Below are positions 1 to 7,276 of a stretch of DNA of 64,000 bases, one piece after another; position 1 is the stretch's first letter; every line of letters begins with the position of its first letter. The DNA is from Desulfotignum sp. (GTDB lineage: Bacteria; Desulfobacterota; Desulfobacteria; Desulfobacterales; Desulfobacteraceae). Position numbers and translations under genes: made by a program. The stretch spans positions 1 to 64,000 of the forward strand of contig JAABSO010000009.1 of assembly GCA_011390335.1 (NCBI GenBank), written 5' to 3'. The notes under the pieces are model-generated. The model searched no databases and was not told the DNA's origin. It was given only the letters and a program-made list of their open reading frames with translations.

Positions 1-1006
1 CAAAGGTATAGGCAAATGTCGGCAGACCATCCTCACAATCGAACAGGGAAAAGGTATTATGATCGATCATGTCCATGGGGGTTGCCGTCATCCCCAGAGT
101 CATGGTTTTGAAATAGTCCAAAATCTCGCCATAGGTGTTGTAAATGGAGCGATGGCTTTCATCAATAAAGATAAAATCAAAAAAATAAGGAGACACATAC
201 TGGTTCTCATCCCGGATGATGTTGAGCATGCTGGGATATGTGGAAACATAAATCCGCCGATCCAAACGGATCAGCTTTTCACCCACATTCGGCCATCTGG
301 GTTCGTCCGGCAGATGCTCTTTAAAGGCGTTCAATGCCTGCTCCCGCAAGGCGATGCGATCCACCAGAAAAAGGATTCTTTCAGCATGGCCGGCCCGCAT
401 CAGGGCATCTGCAAGGGCGATGCTGGTACGGGTCTTTCCGGTTCCGGTGGCCATGACCAGCAGAAAAGAGCGTTTGTTTTTCTCAATCCCTTCGAGAACG
501 GAACGGATGGCCCTGATCTGGTAGTCGCGGCCGGCAATATCGGTGTTGATCAGTTCACGGGTGAGCGGTTTGCGATTCTGCCGGATATAGTTCAGCCGCT
601 CCAGGTCGTCCAGGGTGGGGAATCCAATGACCTTGCGCGGCGGATAGTTTCCCAGATCCCAGAAATAGGTTTCCAATCCGTTGGTATAAAAGCAGAAAGG
701 CAAAAATCCGCAGGTCCGTTTCTGGATATGGTAGCAATACTGTTTTGCCTGTTCCCTGCCGATCGCTGCATCCTTGCTTGTCTTTTTTGCCTCCACCACA
801 GCCAGAGGTTTGCCATTTTTCCCCAAAAGAACATAGTCGCTGAATTGATGGCCCTGGTAAGGCGTTTGCGCCTCAACAACACCTTCTGGAAGATCGACAA
901 GAATATCGAATTCCTGCACAACATGGGTTGGATCATCGACATTCCATCCCGCTTTTTGCAGCTGCTTGTCAATCAGCTCAGCTCTGGTGTCTTTCTCTGT
1001 TTTCAT
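1..1006 (-). CDS. hsdR: Type I restriction enzyme R subunit (HsdR), N-terminal part, runs off the window
   Basis: HsdR is the ATP-dependent translocase and nuclease subunit of type I restriction-modification. The reading frame starts at ATG 1006 and stays open to the left edge, giving 335 residues. The N-terminal nuclease domain shows a PD-(D/E)xK arrangement, with D57 followed by E72-A-K74. A Walker A motif (ATGTGKT) lies near residue 186, a DESH box near 283 and a TATP motif near 310, so the first helicase lobe is present. The C-terminal half, and any hsdM and hsdS genes, would lie outside the window. There is no hsdM or hsdS on the 5' side, so if this is an operon, hsdR is its first gene here. 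Family assignment is firm; the exact type I subclass cannot be told from this part. Confidence 0.9.
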   Translation of the reverse strand, partial: MKTEKDTRAELIDKQLQKAGWNVDDPTHVVQEFDILVDLPEGVVEAQTPYQGHQFSDYVLLGKNGKPLAVVEAKKTSKDAAIGREQAKQYCYHIQKRTCGFLPFCFYTNGLETYFWDLGNYPPRKVIGFPTLDDLERLNYIRQNRKPLTRELINTDIAGRDYQIRAIRSVLEGIEKNKRSFLLVMATGTGKTRTSIALADALMRAGHAERILFLVDRIALREQALNAFKEHLPDEPRWPNVGEKLIRLDRRIYVSTYPSMLNIIRDENQYVSPYFFDFIFIDESHRSIYNTYGEILDYFKTMTLGMTATPMDMIDHNTFSLFDCEDGLPTFAYTF

Positions 1007-1642
1007 GGCAGACAGTTTTTCAGTTCAACCTGATTTTATCAAGCACTATCTTTACTCTGTGGTTGTCAAAAAATATGGGCTGTAATGACAATAATGCTTT
1101 TCTTCATCAGACAGCTTGGAATTAAATTGCCTTTTCCAGGGATTTGGTTCATTTTAAGAAAATATCATGTCTGGTCCTGGAAAAAATATTTTGATAACAG
1201 CCATAGTACCGATCTTGTTGTCTGTTTATAACCCGTATCAAGACCTCAATAACGTTTAATCACTGTGAAATCAACCAAATATAGCGAATTTACAAAATTT
1301 TACCTTTTTGCCTGATCAAACCTTGGTTTCTCATATACACTCCCTCTGCACAAATCCTCCTGGCAGACTGTGGACTATGTCAAAAACGAAATTTTTCAAT
1401 ACCGGATTTAAACGCCCAGACTATTAAAAGTCCAAGGGGTTACAATTAAAGCCAAAATGTTTTGTAAGGGAATTCCTTCCATCGATAACAGTCAAGATTA
1501 TCCACTGCATGAGTATTCAGGGCCGTAGAAAATTAAGGATACTGAATTTATTTTAAAGCGGTAGCGGTATTGCCGGTGGGTGGGTTTTTCTTTTTTATAC
1601 AGCGGCCTTGAGAATATCTGTAAATTTTCTTCCGAATGAAAT
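1007..1642. other. Intergenic region, no gene recognised
   Basis: About 640 bases of AT-rich sequence upstream of hsdR, which should contain its promoter. Short open frames exist here but lack coding character, and one of them runs across the terminator at 1643-1675. I see no RNA gene, insertion sequence or strong repeat. Confidence 0.5.
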
Positions 1643-1675
1643 AAAAAAAAAGGCACCCTGTTGTGGCAAGGCGCC
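1643..1675 (-). terminator. Rho-independent terminator of the small gene at 1725-1928
   Basis: On the minus strand GGCGCCTTG (1675-1667), a 6-base loop and CAGGGTGCC (1660-1652) form a 9-bp stem with two G-U pairs. A run of nine T residues (1651-1643) follows directly. It lies 50 bases beyond the stop codon of the small leftward gene and supports that gene being expressed. Confidence 0.85.
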
Positions 1676-1724
1676 GTCTTTCTTTTTCTTATGTTAACCG
1701 GCTGTTGCACCGGGGCTGGTTGTG

Positions 1725-1928
1725 TTATGCCTGTTCGTTGTCTTCCCATTTATGCCGGGATTTTTTATGACTGAGTAAATAGCCCGCCATATCCGCAACA
1801 ACAAGAGTGGTCCAATGGAAAATTTGATTGTCTGCTGCGTGATTTTTTGCAGCACTCAGATTTTCTGCATTAATAACATGGCAGTTACGCATTACATTTT
1901 TATTAATCTCGCTAATTTGGAACTCCAT
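1725..1928 (-). CDS. Small protein of unknown function (67 aa)
   Basis: I do not recognise the family. The 67-residue product is mixed polar with no signal peptide, no clear membrane segment and no cysteine pair; its middle is rich in Ala, Asn and His and its end is basic. The case for a real gene is contextual: AAGGA sits 8-9 bases before ATG 1928, a plausible promoter lies at 1976-2004, and a strong intrinsic terminator follows at 1643-1675. It is therefore a self-contained single-gene unit. A toxin, antitoxin or stress peptide would fit that architecture, but nothing in the sequence shows such a function. Confidence 0.6.
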   Translation of the reverse strand: MEFQISEINKNVMRNCHVINAENLSAAKNHAADNQIFHWTTLVVADMAGYLLSHKKSRHKWEDNEQA

Positions 1929-1944
1929 GATGGTATTCCTTGTG

Positions 1945-1958
1945 GCCCCCCGGGGGGC
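1945..1958. promoter_or_regulatory. Perfect GC palindrome in the 5' leader of the 67-aa gene
   Basis: GCCCCCCGGGGGGC is a 14-bp perfect palindrome lying between the predicted promoter (1976-2004) and the ribosome binding site (about 1937-1941) of the leftward small gene. It could be an operator or a leader hairpin next to the Shine-Dalgarno. No family assignment is possible. Confidence 0.4.
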
Positions 1959-1975
1959 GTTTATAATGTGTTCCG

Positions 1976-2004
1976 TATTCTCCGCGCCCTGGTATTCAGG
2001 TCAA
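1976..2004 (-). promoter_or_regulatory. Candidate sigma-70-type promoter for the 67-aa gene
   Basis: On the minus strand TTGACC (2004-1999) is followed after 17 bases by AGAATA (1981-1976), 48 bases before the start codon. The -35 match is good and the -10 match is weak; CATTATAAAC just downstream is an alternative -10. Confidence 0.4.
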
Positions 2005-2094
2005 CGGCCTTACGCCTTCCACAAATAGTATAAGCATCAATTAACCTTTGGCACATAATTATGGATATTTGCCATAGTTGCGTGCGCTTTTATG

Positions 2095-2262
2095 GGGAGT
2101 CCCCGGTGGTGTCCTGTGAACGGAGCGTCAGAGCCGGAGGGGGCCTGGTAAAATATGCCAGGATGGTTTTCAACCAGGGGACGGGTTGCCGCGCTTCATT
2201 GTTCTTATGCAGACAGGCCCCCGGAGGATCGGGCCGGGCACAGGACATCACCAGGGGCGGGG
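2095..2262 (+). ncRNA. ssrS: Structured RNA candidate, 6S-RNA-like rod
   Basis: Positions 2101-2118 pair with 2239-2257 to give 18 base pairs interrupted only by one bulged A (2253). Further in, 2139-2147 pairs perfectly with 2214-2222 (9 bp). Between these stems is an open internal loop of 20 bases (2119-2138) against 16 (2223-2238). The apical part holds a small hairpin, 2164-2168 with 2172-2176. Closing stem, large central bubble and apical stem in about 170 nt is the 6S RNA plan. The only non-Watson-Crick pair in the closing stem (2109/2248) is G-U on the plus strand but C-A on the minus strand, favouring rightward transcription. No T-run follows. I cannot match the conserved bubble sequence from memory, so the 6S name is tentative; a cis-acting leader for queD, 210 bases downstream, is the alternative. 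Confidence 0.45.
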
Positions 2263-2474
2263 CTTGAAACAGAGTGCTGCACACAGCGATCGAAAACCTG
2301 GCATGCTTATGGCAAATATCCAGCCGGAAAATTTAAGACTTGACCGGTGTACATTCTTTTGGTACATTTTTTTCAAATTGTAATTATAGAAATTCCTTTA
2401 GTGACGGGCCTTTCAAAGGTTCAAGCAGGATTCGGGGCATATCCGGTTTTTTTATTTGCAGTCAGGGGGGTTTT

Positions 2475-2855
2475 ATGCCAGGTGAATACGAAATCTTTGT
2501 CCAGGACCATTTTGCCGCCTCCCATGCCCTTAGGGGATATGACGGAAACTGGGCTGACCTTCACGGTCACAACTGGACGGTTGAAGCCCATATCCGGTGC
2601 ACCAGGCTTAACCAGCTGGGCATAGGTATTGATTACAGGGATGTAAAAAGCGTTCTCAGGGATGTGCTTGGCAAGTTGAACCACACCAGGCTCAATGATG
2701 TCATGGAATTTGGCAATATCAACCCCACCTCAGAAAACCTTGCCAAATTTCTCTACAAGGAAATGGGCAGAAGACTCAACACCGATCATATCCAGGTGAC
2801 CCAGGTTAAGGTGTCTGAAAGCCCCGGCTGCGGCGCAGCTTATCGGCAGACATAG
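2475..2855 (+). CDS. queD: QueD / 6-pyruvoyltetrahydropterin synthase family protein with altered catalytic residues
   Basis: Members convert dihydroneopterin triphosphate to 6-carboxy- or 6-pyruvoyl-tetrahydropterin for queuosine or pterin synthesis. ATG 2475 has a G-rich Shine-Dalgarno (CAGGGGGG) and gives the usual length, 126 aa. The zinc histidines are all present (H17, and H30 and H32 in LHGH), as is the substrate-anchoring glutamate E115 in VSESP. The family's catalytic cysteine in CxxxHGH is tryptophan here (W26), and the Asp of the Asp-His pair is asparagine (N69-H70). So the fold and metal site should be intact, but the standard proton-transfer residues are not. No queC, queE or queF lies nearby. 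It may catalyse a different pterin reaction; the symbol is given by family only. Confidence 0.8.
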   Translation: MPGEYEIFVQDHFAASHALRGYDGNWADLHGHNWTVEAHIRCTRLNQLGIGIDYRDVKSVLRDVLGKLNHTRLNDVMEFGNINPTSENLAKFLYKEMGRRLNTDHIQVTQVKVSESPGCGAAYRQT

Positions 2856-2889
2856 CGCTGCACCAGATGGCTGGCTGCATTTTTTTGCT

Positions 2890-4125
2890 TCAGATTCTTT
2901 TTTCCGGATTGGATTCCTGGATTTCCCTTTCATGGATGCCCATGAGGTAGAGCAGGCCGTCCAGCCCCATGGTGGTAATGGTGTTATCCGCTTTTTTCCG
3001 GACCACGGGTTTGGCATTGAAGGCCACTCCGAGTCCGGCAATGGAAATCATGGGCAGGTCATTGGCGCCGTCACCCACGGCAATGGTTTGTTCAATGGAA
3101 AGGTTTTCTTTCTGGGCAATCTCCCGCAGCAGGCTGGCCTTTTTTTCACCATCCACAATATCCCCTATTACCCGGCCTGTTACCATGTTGTCCTGCATAT
3201 CCAGTTCATTGGCATACACATAATCAAATCCCAGTCTGGTGCGCAGATATTCTCCCACAAAGGTAAATCCGCCGGATAAAATTCCCAGCTTATACCCCAG
3301 CCGTTTCAGAGTGGCAGTGACCAGTTCAGCCCCTTCGGTCAGCGGCAGGCTCCGGGTTATTTGTTCCAGATCATTTTGGCCAAGTCCTTTCAACAGGGCC
3401 ACCCGCCGGCGAAAACTCTCCTTGAAATCCATTTCTCCCTGCATGGCCAGCCGGGTGATCTCTTCCACCTGAGGACCAACGCCTGCAAGCCTTGCCAGTT
3501 CCACAATCACTTCCGCCTGGATCAGGGTGGAATCCATATCAAACACCACCAGTTTGCGGTTTTTCTGATAGATATTGTCCACATGAAATGAGATATCAAT
3601 GCCTGCGGTTCGGGAAATTTCCATGAACCTGCCCCGCATCTGCCGGATATTTTTCGGGGTGCCTGAAACGGAAAACTGGATACTGGCCCTGGGTTTGGGC
3701 TGAGGATTCTGAAGGGAAATCCGCCCTGTGAGACGGGTTACATAATCTATGTTCAGATCATTTTCCGCACATACCGATGCAATGGCGGCAATCTGCCGGG
3801 CATTCACAGCCCTGCCCAGGATGGTTATGATCCTGCGTTCCCTGCCCTTTGCAAGGACCCATTTCTCATAATTATCTGAATCCACGGGCGTGATGTCCAC
3901 CTGCAGACCCAGCTTATAGCCTTCAAACAGCATGTCCTTGAAAATTTCTGAAAAATCCTTTGCACAGGGAATGTCAGCCAGGATGCCCAGGGATATGTGT
4001 TCGTGGATAACCGACTGGCCGATATCCAGTATCCTGACATCATACCGTGCCAGAATGCACATGAAACAGGCATCCAGGCCTGTTCTGTCCCTGCCTGTGA
4101 TGTTGATGAGGAATATTTCTCCCAT
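2890..4125 (-). CDS. serB: Phosphoserine phosphatase SerB with N-terminal ACT region
   Basis: SerB hydrolyses O-phosphoserine to serine, the last step of the phosphorylated serine pathway, in the cytoplasm. The 411-residue product is longer than a minimal HAD phosphatase: about 180 N-terminal residues form ACT-type regulatory domains, opening with the typical ITGRDRTGLD segment. HAD motif I is FDMDSTL near residue 195, with two catalytic aspartates; motif II is LSGGF, and motif IV is GDGANDLPM. Acidic tail residues follow. It is transcribed leftward, 72 bases after the tRNA nucleotidyltransferase gene, and converges with queD. The 34-base gap between queD and serB has a T-run but only a weak hairpin. 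Confidence 0.93.
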   Translation of the reverse strand: MGEIFLINITGRDRTGLDACFMCILARYDVRILDIGQSVIHEHISLGILADIPCAKDFSEIFKDMLFEGYKLGLQVDITPVDSDNYEKWVLAKGRERRIITILGRAVNARQIAAIASVCAENDLNIDYVTRLTGRISLQNPQPKPRASIQFSVSGTPKNIRQMRGRFMEISRTAGIDISFHVDNIYQKNRKLVVFDMDSTLIQAEVIVELARLAGVGPQVEEITRLAMQGEMDFKESFRRRVALLKGLGQNDLEQITRSLPLTEGAELVTATLKRLGYKLGILSGGFTFVGEYLRTRLGFDYVYANELDMQDNMVTGRVIGDIVDGEKKASLLREIAQKENLSIEQTIAVGDGANDLPMISIAGLGVAFNAKPVVRKKADNTITTMGLDGLLYLMGIHEREIQESNPEKRI

Positions 4126-4197
4126 AGCTTTTTTCCTTTTGCCTGAACCGGTAATTATTACTATATATCCCTGCCGAATGCCGGTGGCAGGAAAAAA

Positions 4198-5505
4198 TCA
4201 GCCAGGATAGATGGCCGCCACCATCTGCACCAGACGTTCTCTGGTATTGCGGCCGGGATCATCCAGCACCTGCTCAAACAGCTGCTGCTTGATCCTTCCC
4301 ACATCCGGACCGGGTTCCAGTCCTGTGATATCCATGATCTCATGGCCTGTGATATCCAGATCATCCGGATGAAAAGCGGTCTGCCTGGCTATTTCATCTG
4401 TGACTTTTTTTACCCTCATACGGATATCAGACAGGGTATAGGGTGATTTGGCAAGATTGGCCTTTTTATCAGCAATGCGCAGCCGCATGAAATCATGAAA
4501 ATCCAGGTTGTTTGCTGCCAGAAAAGCCAGCAGGCGCCGCACAGCTTTGGGACCGGTTTTTTGTGCCAAAGGCCGCATATGGCATGCGACAAGGGCCATA
4601 ATATAGGTTTTTTCGGCAGAGGAAAACCGCAGCCGGTCCAGATCTGCTTCCATGGTACTGGTATGGTGCTCATGGCCGGCAAAGGTTATCCGGCCCTGTT
4701 TGATGGCCTGGGCATCTTTTTTTCCGGTATCATGCAGGTATCCGGCCAGGCGGAGCAAAGGCTGCCTGGCCGGCAGGGCATCCCCCACCAGCAGGCAGTG
4801 GTCGAAAACGGTTTCTCCGTGAAAAGGCCCGCCATCCAAGCCAAAACACCTGTCCAGGCTGGGCAGCACTTCTGACAGCAGTCCTGCGGCATGCAGGAGT
4901 GCGAAAAAAAATGAGGGGGTTTTCATGGCCATGGCCTTGACAAGTTCTCTGCGGATACGCTCCCCTGGTATCCCGCAAACCAGGGTTTTTGCATGGTCTT
5001 TGATAGCGGTCTGTGCTGATTGGGCCAGCCGGGCATTCAAAAGCGCTGCAAACCGGCATCCGCGTATCATGCGTACCGGGTCCTCCACAATCCGGGCAGC
5101 AGGGTCCCCTGTAAACCGTATAATCCGGTCTTCCAGATCTTTGCGGCCATGGAAGGGATCCTTAAAAACATCCCCCAAAGGATCATATGCCATGGCGTTG
5201 ATGGTGAAATCCCGCATGCCCAGATCATCTTCCGGAAAATTTTTTGTGCCGGCCCGGCAGGCAGCCACCTCAATGCCATTGACCAGGCAGACAGGAAAGG
5301 TTTTCCCCACTGTCCGGGTCTTCCGGCCGGCAAAAAGGGCTTCAATGGCAGGAATAGCGGCATCGGTCAGTATATCCACATCTTTTGGGACTTTGTCCAT
5401 GCACATGTCCCGCACAGCACCGCCCACCACAAAAGCGGCATGGCCATTGGCATGAAGCGTATGCAAAATTTTGCGTACCGGTTCAGCAAACAACTGGATT
5501 TTCAA
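4198..5505 (-). CDS. tRNA nucleotidyltransferase / poly(A) polymerase family protein with HD domain
   Basis: The class II nucleotidyltransferase head carries FVVGGAVRDM near residue 28, with the metal aspartates in DVDIL shortly after, followed by the RRxxA-type tRNA-binding region. A C-terminal HD domain shows LHDTGKKD and the GHEHHT segment, as in bacterial CCA-adding enzymes with phosphodiesterase or phosphatase activity. CCA addition and poly(A) addition cannot be told apart by eye. I place the start at TTG 5505, five bases after GGTGGGGGG, because an ATG at 5634 would add 43 residues unlike the family that are read out of frame through a ubiX remnant. The TTG overlaps the remnant's stop codon (TTGA), giving tight translational coupling. 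Confidence 0.85.
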   Translation of the reverse strand: MKIQLFAEPVRKILHTLHANGHAAFVVGGAVRDMCMDKVPKDVDILTDAAIPAIEALFAGRKTRTVGKTFPVCLVNGIEVAACRAGTKNFPEDDLGMRDFTINAMAYDPLGDVFKDPFHGRKDLEDRIIRFTGDPAARIVEDPVRMIRGCRFAALLNARLAQSAQTAIKDHAKTLVCGIPGERIRRELVKAMAMKTPSFFFALLHAAGLLSEVLPSLDRCFGLDGGPFHGETVFDHCLLVGDALPARQPLLRLAGYLHDTGKKDAQAIKQGRITFAGHEHHTSTMEADLDRLRFSSAEKTYIMALVACHMRPLAQKTGPKAVRRLLAFLAANNLDFHDFMRLRIADKKANLAKSPYTLSDIRMRVKKVTDEIARQTAFHPDDLDITGHEIMDITGLEPGPDVGRIKQQLFEQVLDDPGRNTRERLVQMVAAIYPG

Positions 5506-5603
5506 TCCCCCCACCTGAGCAATGCGGCAACCAGGCGCGCCCCGCAGACCGATCCTGAAGCGCCGCAGATGGCGACCACAATGGTTTTGCTGTTCCGGGT
5601 CAT
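5502..5603 (-). pseudogene. ubiX: N-terminal remnant of UbiX (flavin prenyltransferase)
   Basis: ATG 5603 opens 33 codons whose product, KTIVVAICGASGSVCGARLV and a few more residues, matches the start of UbiX, including the GASG flavin-phosphate-binding turn. A TGA follows at 5504-5502. Intact UbiX proteins are near 190-200 residues, so about five sixths is missing. It starts one base after the ubiA stop, the usual ubiA-ubiX arrangement, and its stop overlaps the start of the tRNA nucleotidyltransferase. A deletion that fused the 5' end of ubiX to the next gene explains this. UbiX makes prenylated FMN for UbiD-type decarboxylases, so an intact copy is probably elsewhere. A short coupling peptide kept for translation is a less likely reading. 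Confidence 0.7.
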
Positions 5604-5605
5604 TA

Positions 5606-6505
5606 TTATCCCCTGAAAAAGGTTTCGACAACAATTCCGAAAAACAGGCTCACTGATACAGCGGAATTGATGTGGAAAAATGCCACATCTATCTTGGAAA
5701 GGTCATCCGGTCTGACCAGGCGGTGCTCTAAGAAGAGCAGGCCTGCGATGACAGCCCAAAAGCCTAAAAACACCGGGTGCATATCAAACCGCAGATACAT
5801 GGCCAGTAAAAAACCCAAAAAAATCACATGAAACAGCGAAGACACCTGCATGGCCCGATGAGCCCCTAAAAAGACCGGCAGGGAAAACAGCCCCTGTTCT
5901 GTGTCAAAACCGATATCCTGGCAGGCGTACAGGATATCAAACCCGGCAATATAGAACCAGAGGCCGGCTGCCAGAAACACAATCCCCCAGTTCAGGGTGC
6001 CGGTGACAGCCACCCAGGCCCCGAGCGGTGCAAGGGAGATGGCAAACCCCAGCACCAGATGGCAGTATGGGGTAAAGCGTTTGGTATAGGAATACAAAAA
6101 CAAAACAAAGAGGACAGGAAAAGACAGCCAAAAACAGATCGGGGACAGCATGGCGCAAGCCCCCACAAACACCAGACAGGAGATCCCCACAAACAAAAAG
6201 GCTTCTTTGGCAGACAAAATACCGGCTGGAATCTCCCTGATGGCGGTTCTGGGATTGATTTTGTCAATATCCGCATCCACGATGCGGTTGAACCCCATGG
6301 CAGCCGACCGTGCCCCCACCATAGCCGCAAGAATATACAACAGCTCTCTTGCTGACGGTTCATGGGTCTGCCAGGCAAGGACCACGGCTGACAAGGCAAA
6401 CGGCAGGGCAAAAACCGTATGGGAAAATTTGATCATTTTCCCGTAATCTTTTATTTTTTTTTTCACACCCAGGATCATGGCAATGCCTTTAGCTTCCATG
6501 TCCAT
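5606..6505 (-). CDS. mqnP: UbiA-family prenyltransferase, MqnP-like (menaquinone biosynthesis)
   Basis: An integral-membrane aromatic prenyltransferase with about eight or nine hydrophobic segments. The first Asp-rich motif is NRIVDADID, followed by the INPRTAIREIPAG segment typical of the MqnP/UbiA subgroup, and the second is DIGFDTEQG. In the futalosine pathway MqnP prenylates 1,4-dihydroxy-6-naphthoate. The neighbours support a quinone role: an upstream class I methyltransferase whose 3' end overlaps this gene by 17 bases, and a downstream ubiX stump. ATG 6505 has AAGGG in front; an internal ATG at 6478 with AAAGG is an equally good start and would give 290 residues. Ubiquinone-type UbiA is unlikely in an anaerobe of this kind, but that is inference. 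Confidence 0.85.
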   Translation of the reverse strand: MDMEAKGIAMILGVKKKIKDYGKMIKFSHTVFALPFALSAVVLAWQTHEPSARELLYILAAMVGARSAAMGFNRIVDADIDKINPRTAIREIPAGILSAKEAFLFVGISCLVFVGACAMLSPICFWLSFPVLFVLFLYSYTKRFTPYCHLVLGFAISLAPLGAWVAVTGTLNWGIVFLAAGLWFYIAGFDILYACQDIGFDTEQGLFSLPVFLGAHRAMQVSSLFHVIFLGFLLAMYLRFDMHPVFLGFWAVIAGLLFLEHRLVRPDDLSKIDVAFFHINSAVSVSLFFGIVVETFFRG

Positions 6506-7274
6506 CCCTGGCCCTTGAGGTGGTGACCAGTCCTGTGGCAGGCTTGTGCATTTTTTGTTTCTGAATCTTCAATGTCAAGGGCCGGACCCTGAATTTTGGC
6601 ACGGGTTTGATGCGCATGCCGATAAATGTTCCGCAAAAAGAGCGCTGCACCCACCTGGTATTTTCAATGGCAGACACTATTTTGCCACGGACAAAGGGCA
6701 GCTGGACCGTAGTCCGCCAGTGTACAGGCACATCGCCGAGAATACCGAACAGCATCTTTTTAAGGTCCCATACACTGAAAAACCGGGCCTGGGTGTAGAT
6801 ATCGGGGAAAAAAAAACATTTGCACCGCCGGTATATGTTCACAGGGGCATACCGGTTGAGCACCCCTATCACCACCCGGTCCTTTGCCACCCGGCAGGCC
6901 TCTTCAATGGCCTTGGCCGGGCGGTCCGCAAATTCCAGGCTGGTGAAAAACATGGCCGTATCAAAGGCATTGTCCTCAAAGGGCAGGTCTTCGCCGGCAC
7001 ACCGGTGAAGGTCCACCCGGGAACCCAAACGTTCATGGGCCTTGTCCAGCATATGTACGGACGGGTCGATACCGGTGAGGCTCACCCCCTTGTCCAGCAG
7101 GGGCACAAGGCTTATGCCGGTACCGCACCCGATATCAAGAATACGCTGGCCCGGCCGCAGGTCCAGCAGATTCATGATCAGCTTGATTTCAAGATCCAGG
7201 CAATGGCGGTTCCCTGCCTGTTCAAACCAGGCATCATAGAGACCGGCCTCTGTGAAATCAAACACATATCCCAT
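6489..7274 (-). CDS. Class I SAM-dependent methyltransferase
   Basis: A cytosolic Rossmann-fold methyltransferase of 261 aa. Motif I is LDIGCGTG near residue 45, the acidic loop (TGIDPS) follows about 20 residues later, and motif IV is in the NAFDTAMFF segment. The last 40 or so residues are very basic. It is two bases from cooC upstream and overlaps ubiA/mqnP downstream, so it is co-transcribed with both. Methylation of demethylmenaquinone (MenG/UbiE step) would complete the set with MqnP and UbiX, but the motif I sequence is generic rather than UbiE-like, so the substrate remains open. Confidence 0.8.
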   Translation of the reverse strand: MGYVFDFTEAGLYDAWFEQAGNRHCLDLEIKLIMNLLDLRPGQRILDIGCGTGISLVPLLDKGVSLTGIDPSVHMLDKAHERLGSRVDLHRCAGEDLPFEDNAFDTAMFFTSLEFADRPAKAIEEACRVAKDRVVIGVLNRYAPVNIYRRCKCFFFPDIYTQARFFSVWDLKKMLFGILGDVPVHWRTTVQLPFVRGKIVSAIENTRWVQRSFCGTFIGMRIKPVPKFRVRPLTLKIQKQKMHKPATGLVTTSRARDGHGS

Positions 7275-7276
7275 GG

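Noticed and set aside
1491-1520. Similarity between 1491-1520 and 63195-63226 (shared TGCATGAGTATTC)
   Set aside because: A 13-base exact match is expected by chance several times in a window of this size, and the flanks align only with gaps.
1498-1749. 83-codon leftward open frame
   Set aside because: It runs across the intrinsic terminator at 1643-1675 and the end of the supported 67-aa gene, and its composition is not protein-like.
5505-5634. ATG 5634 as start of the tRNA nucleotidyltransferase
   Set aside because: The added 43 residues are an out-of-frame reading of the ubiX remnant and the end of ubiA. The TTG at 5505 has a well-placed Shine-Dalgarno and matches the family start.
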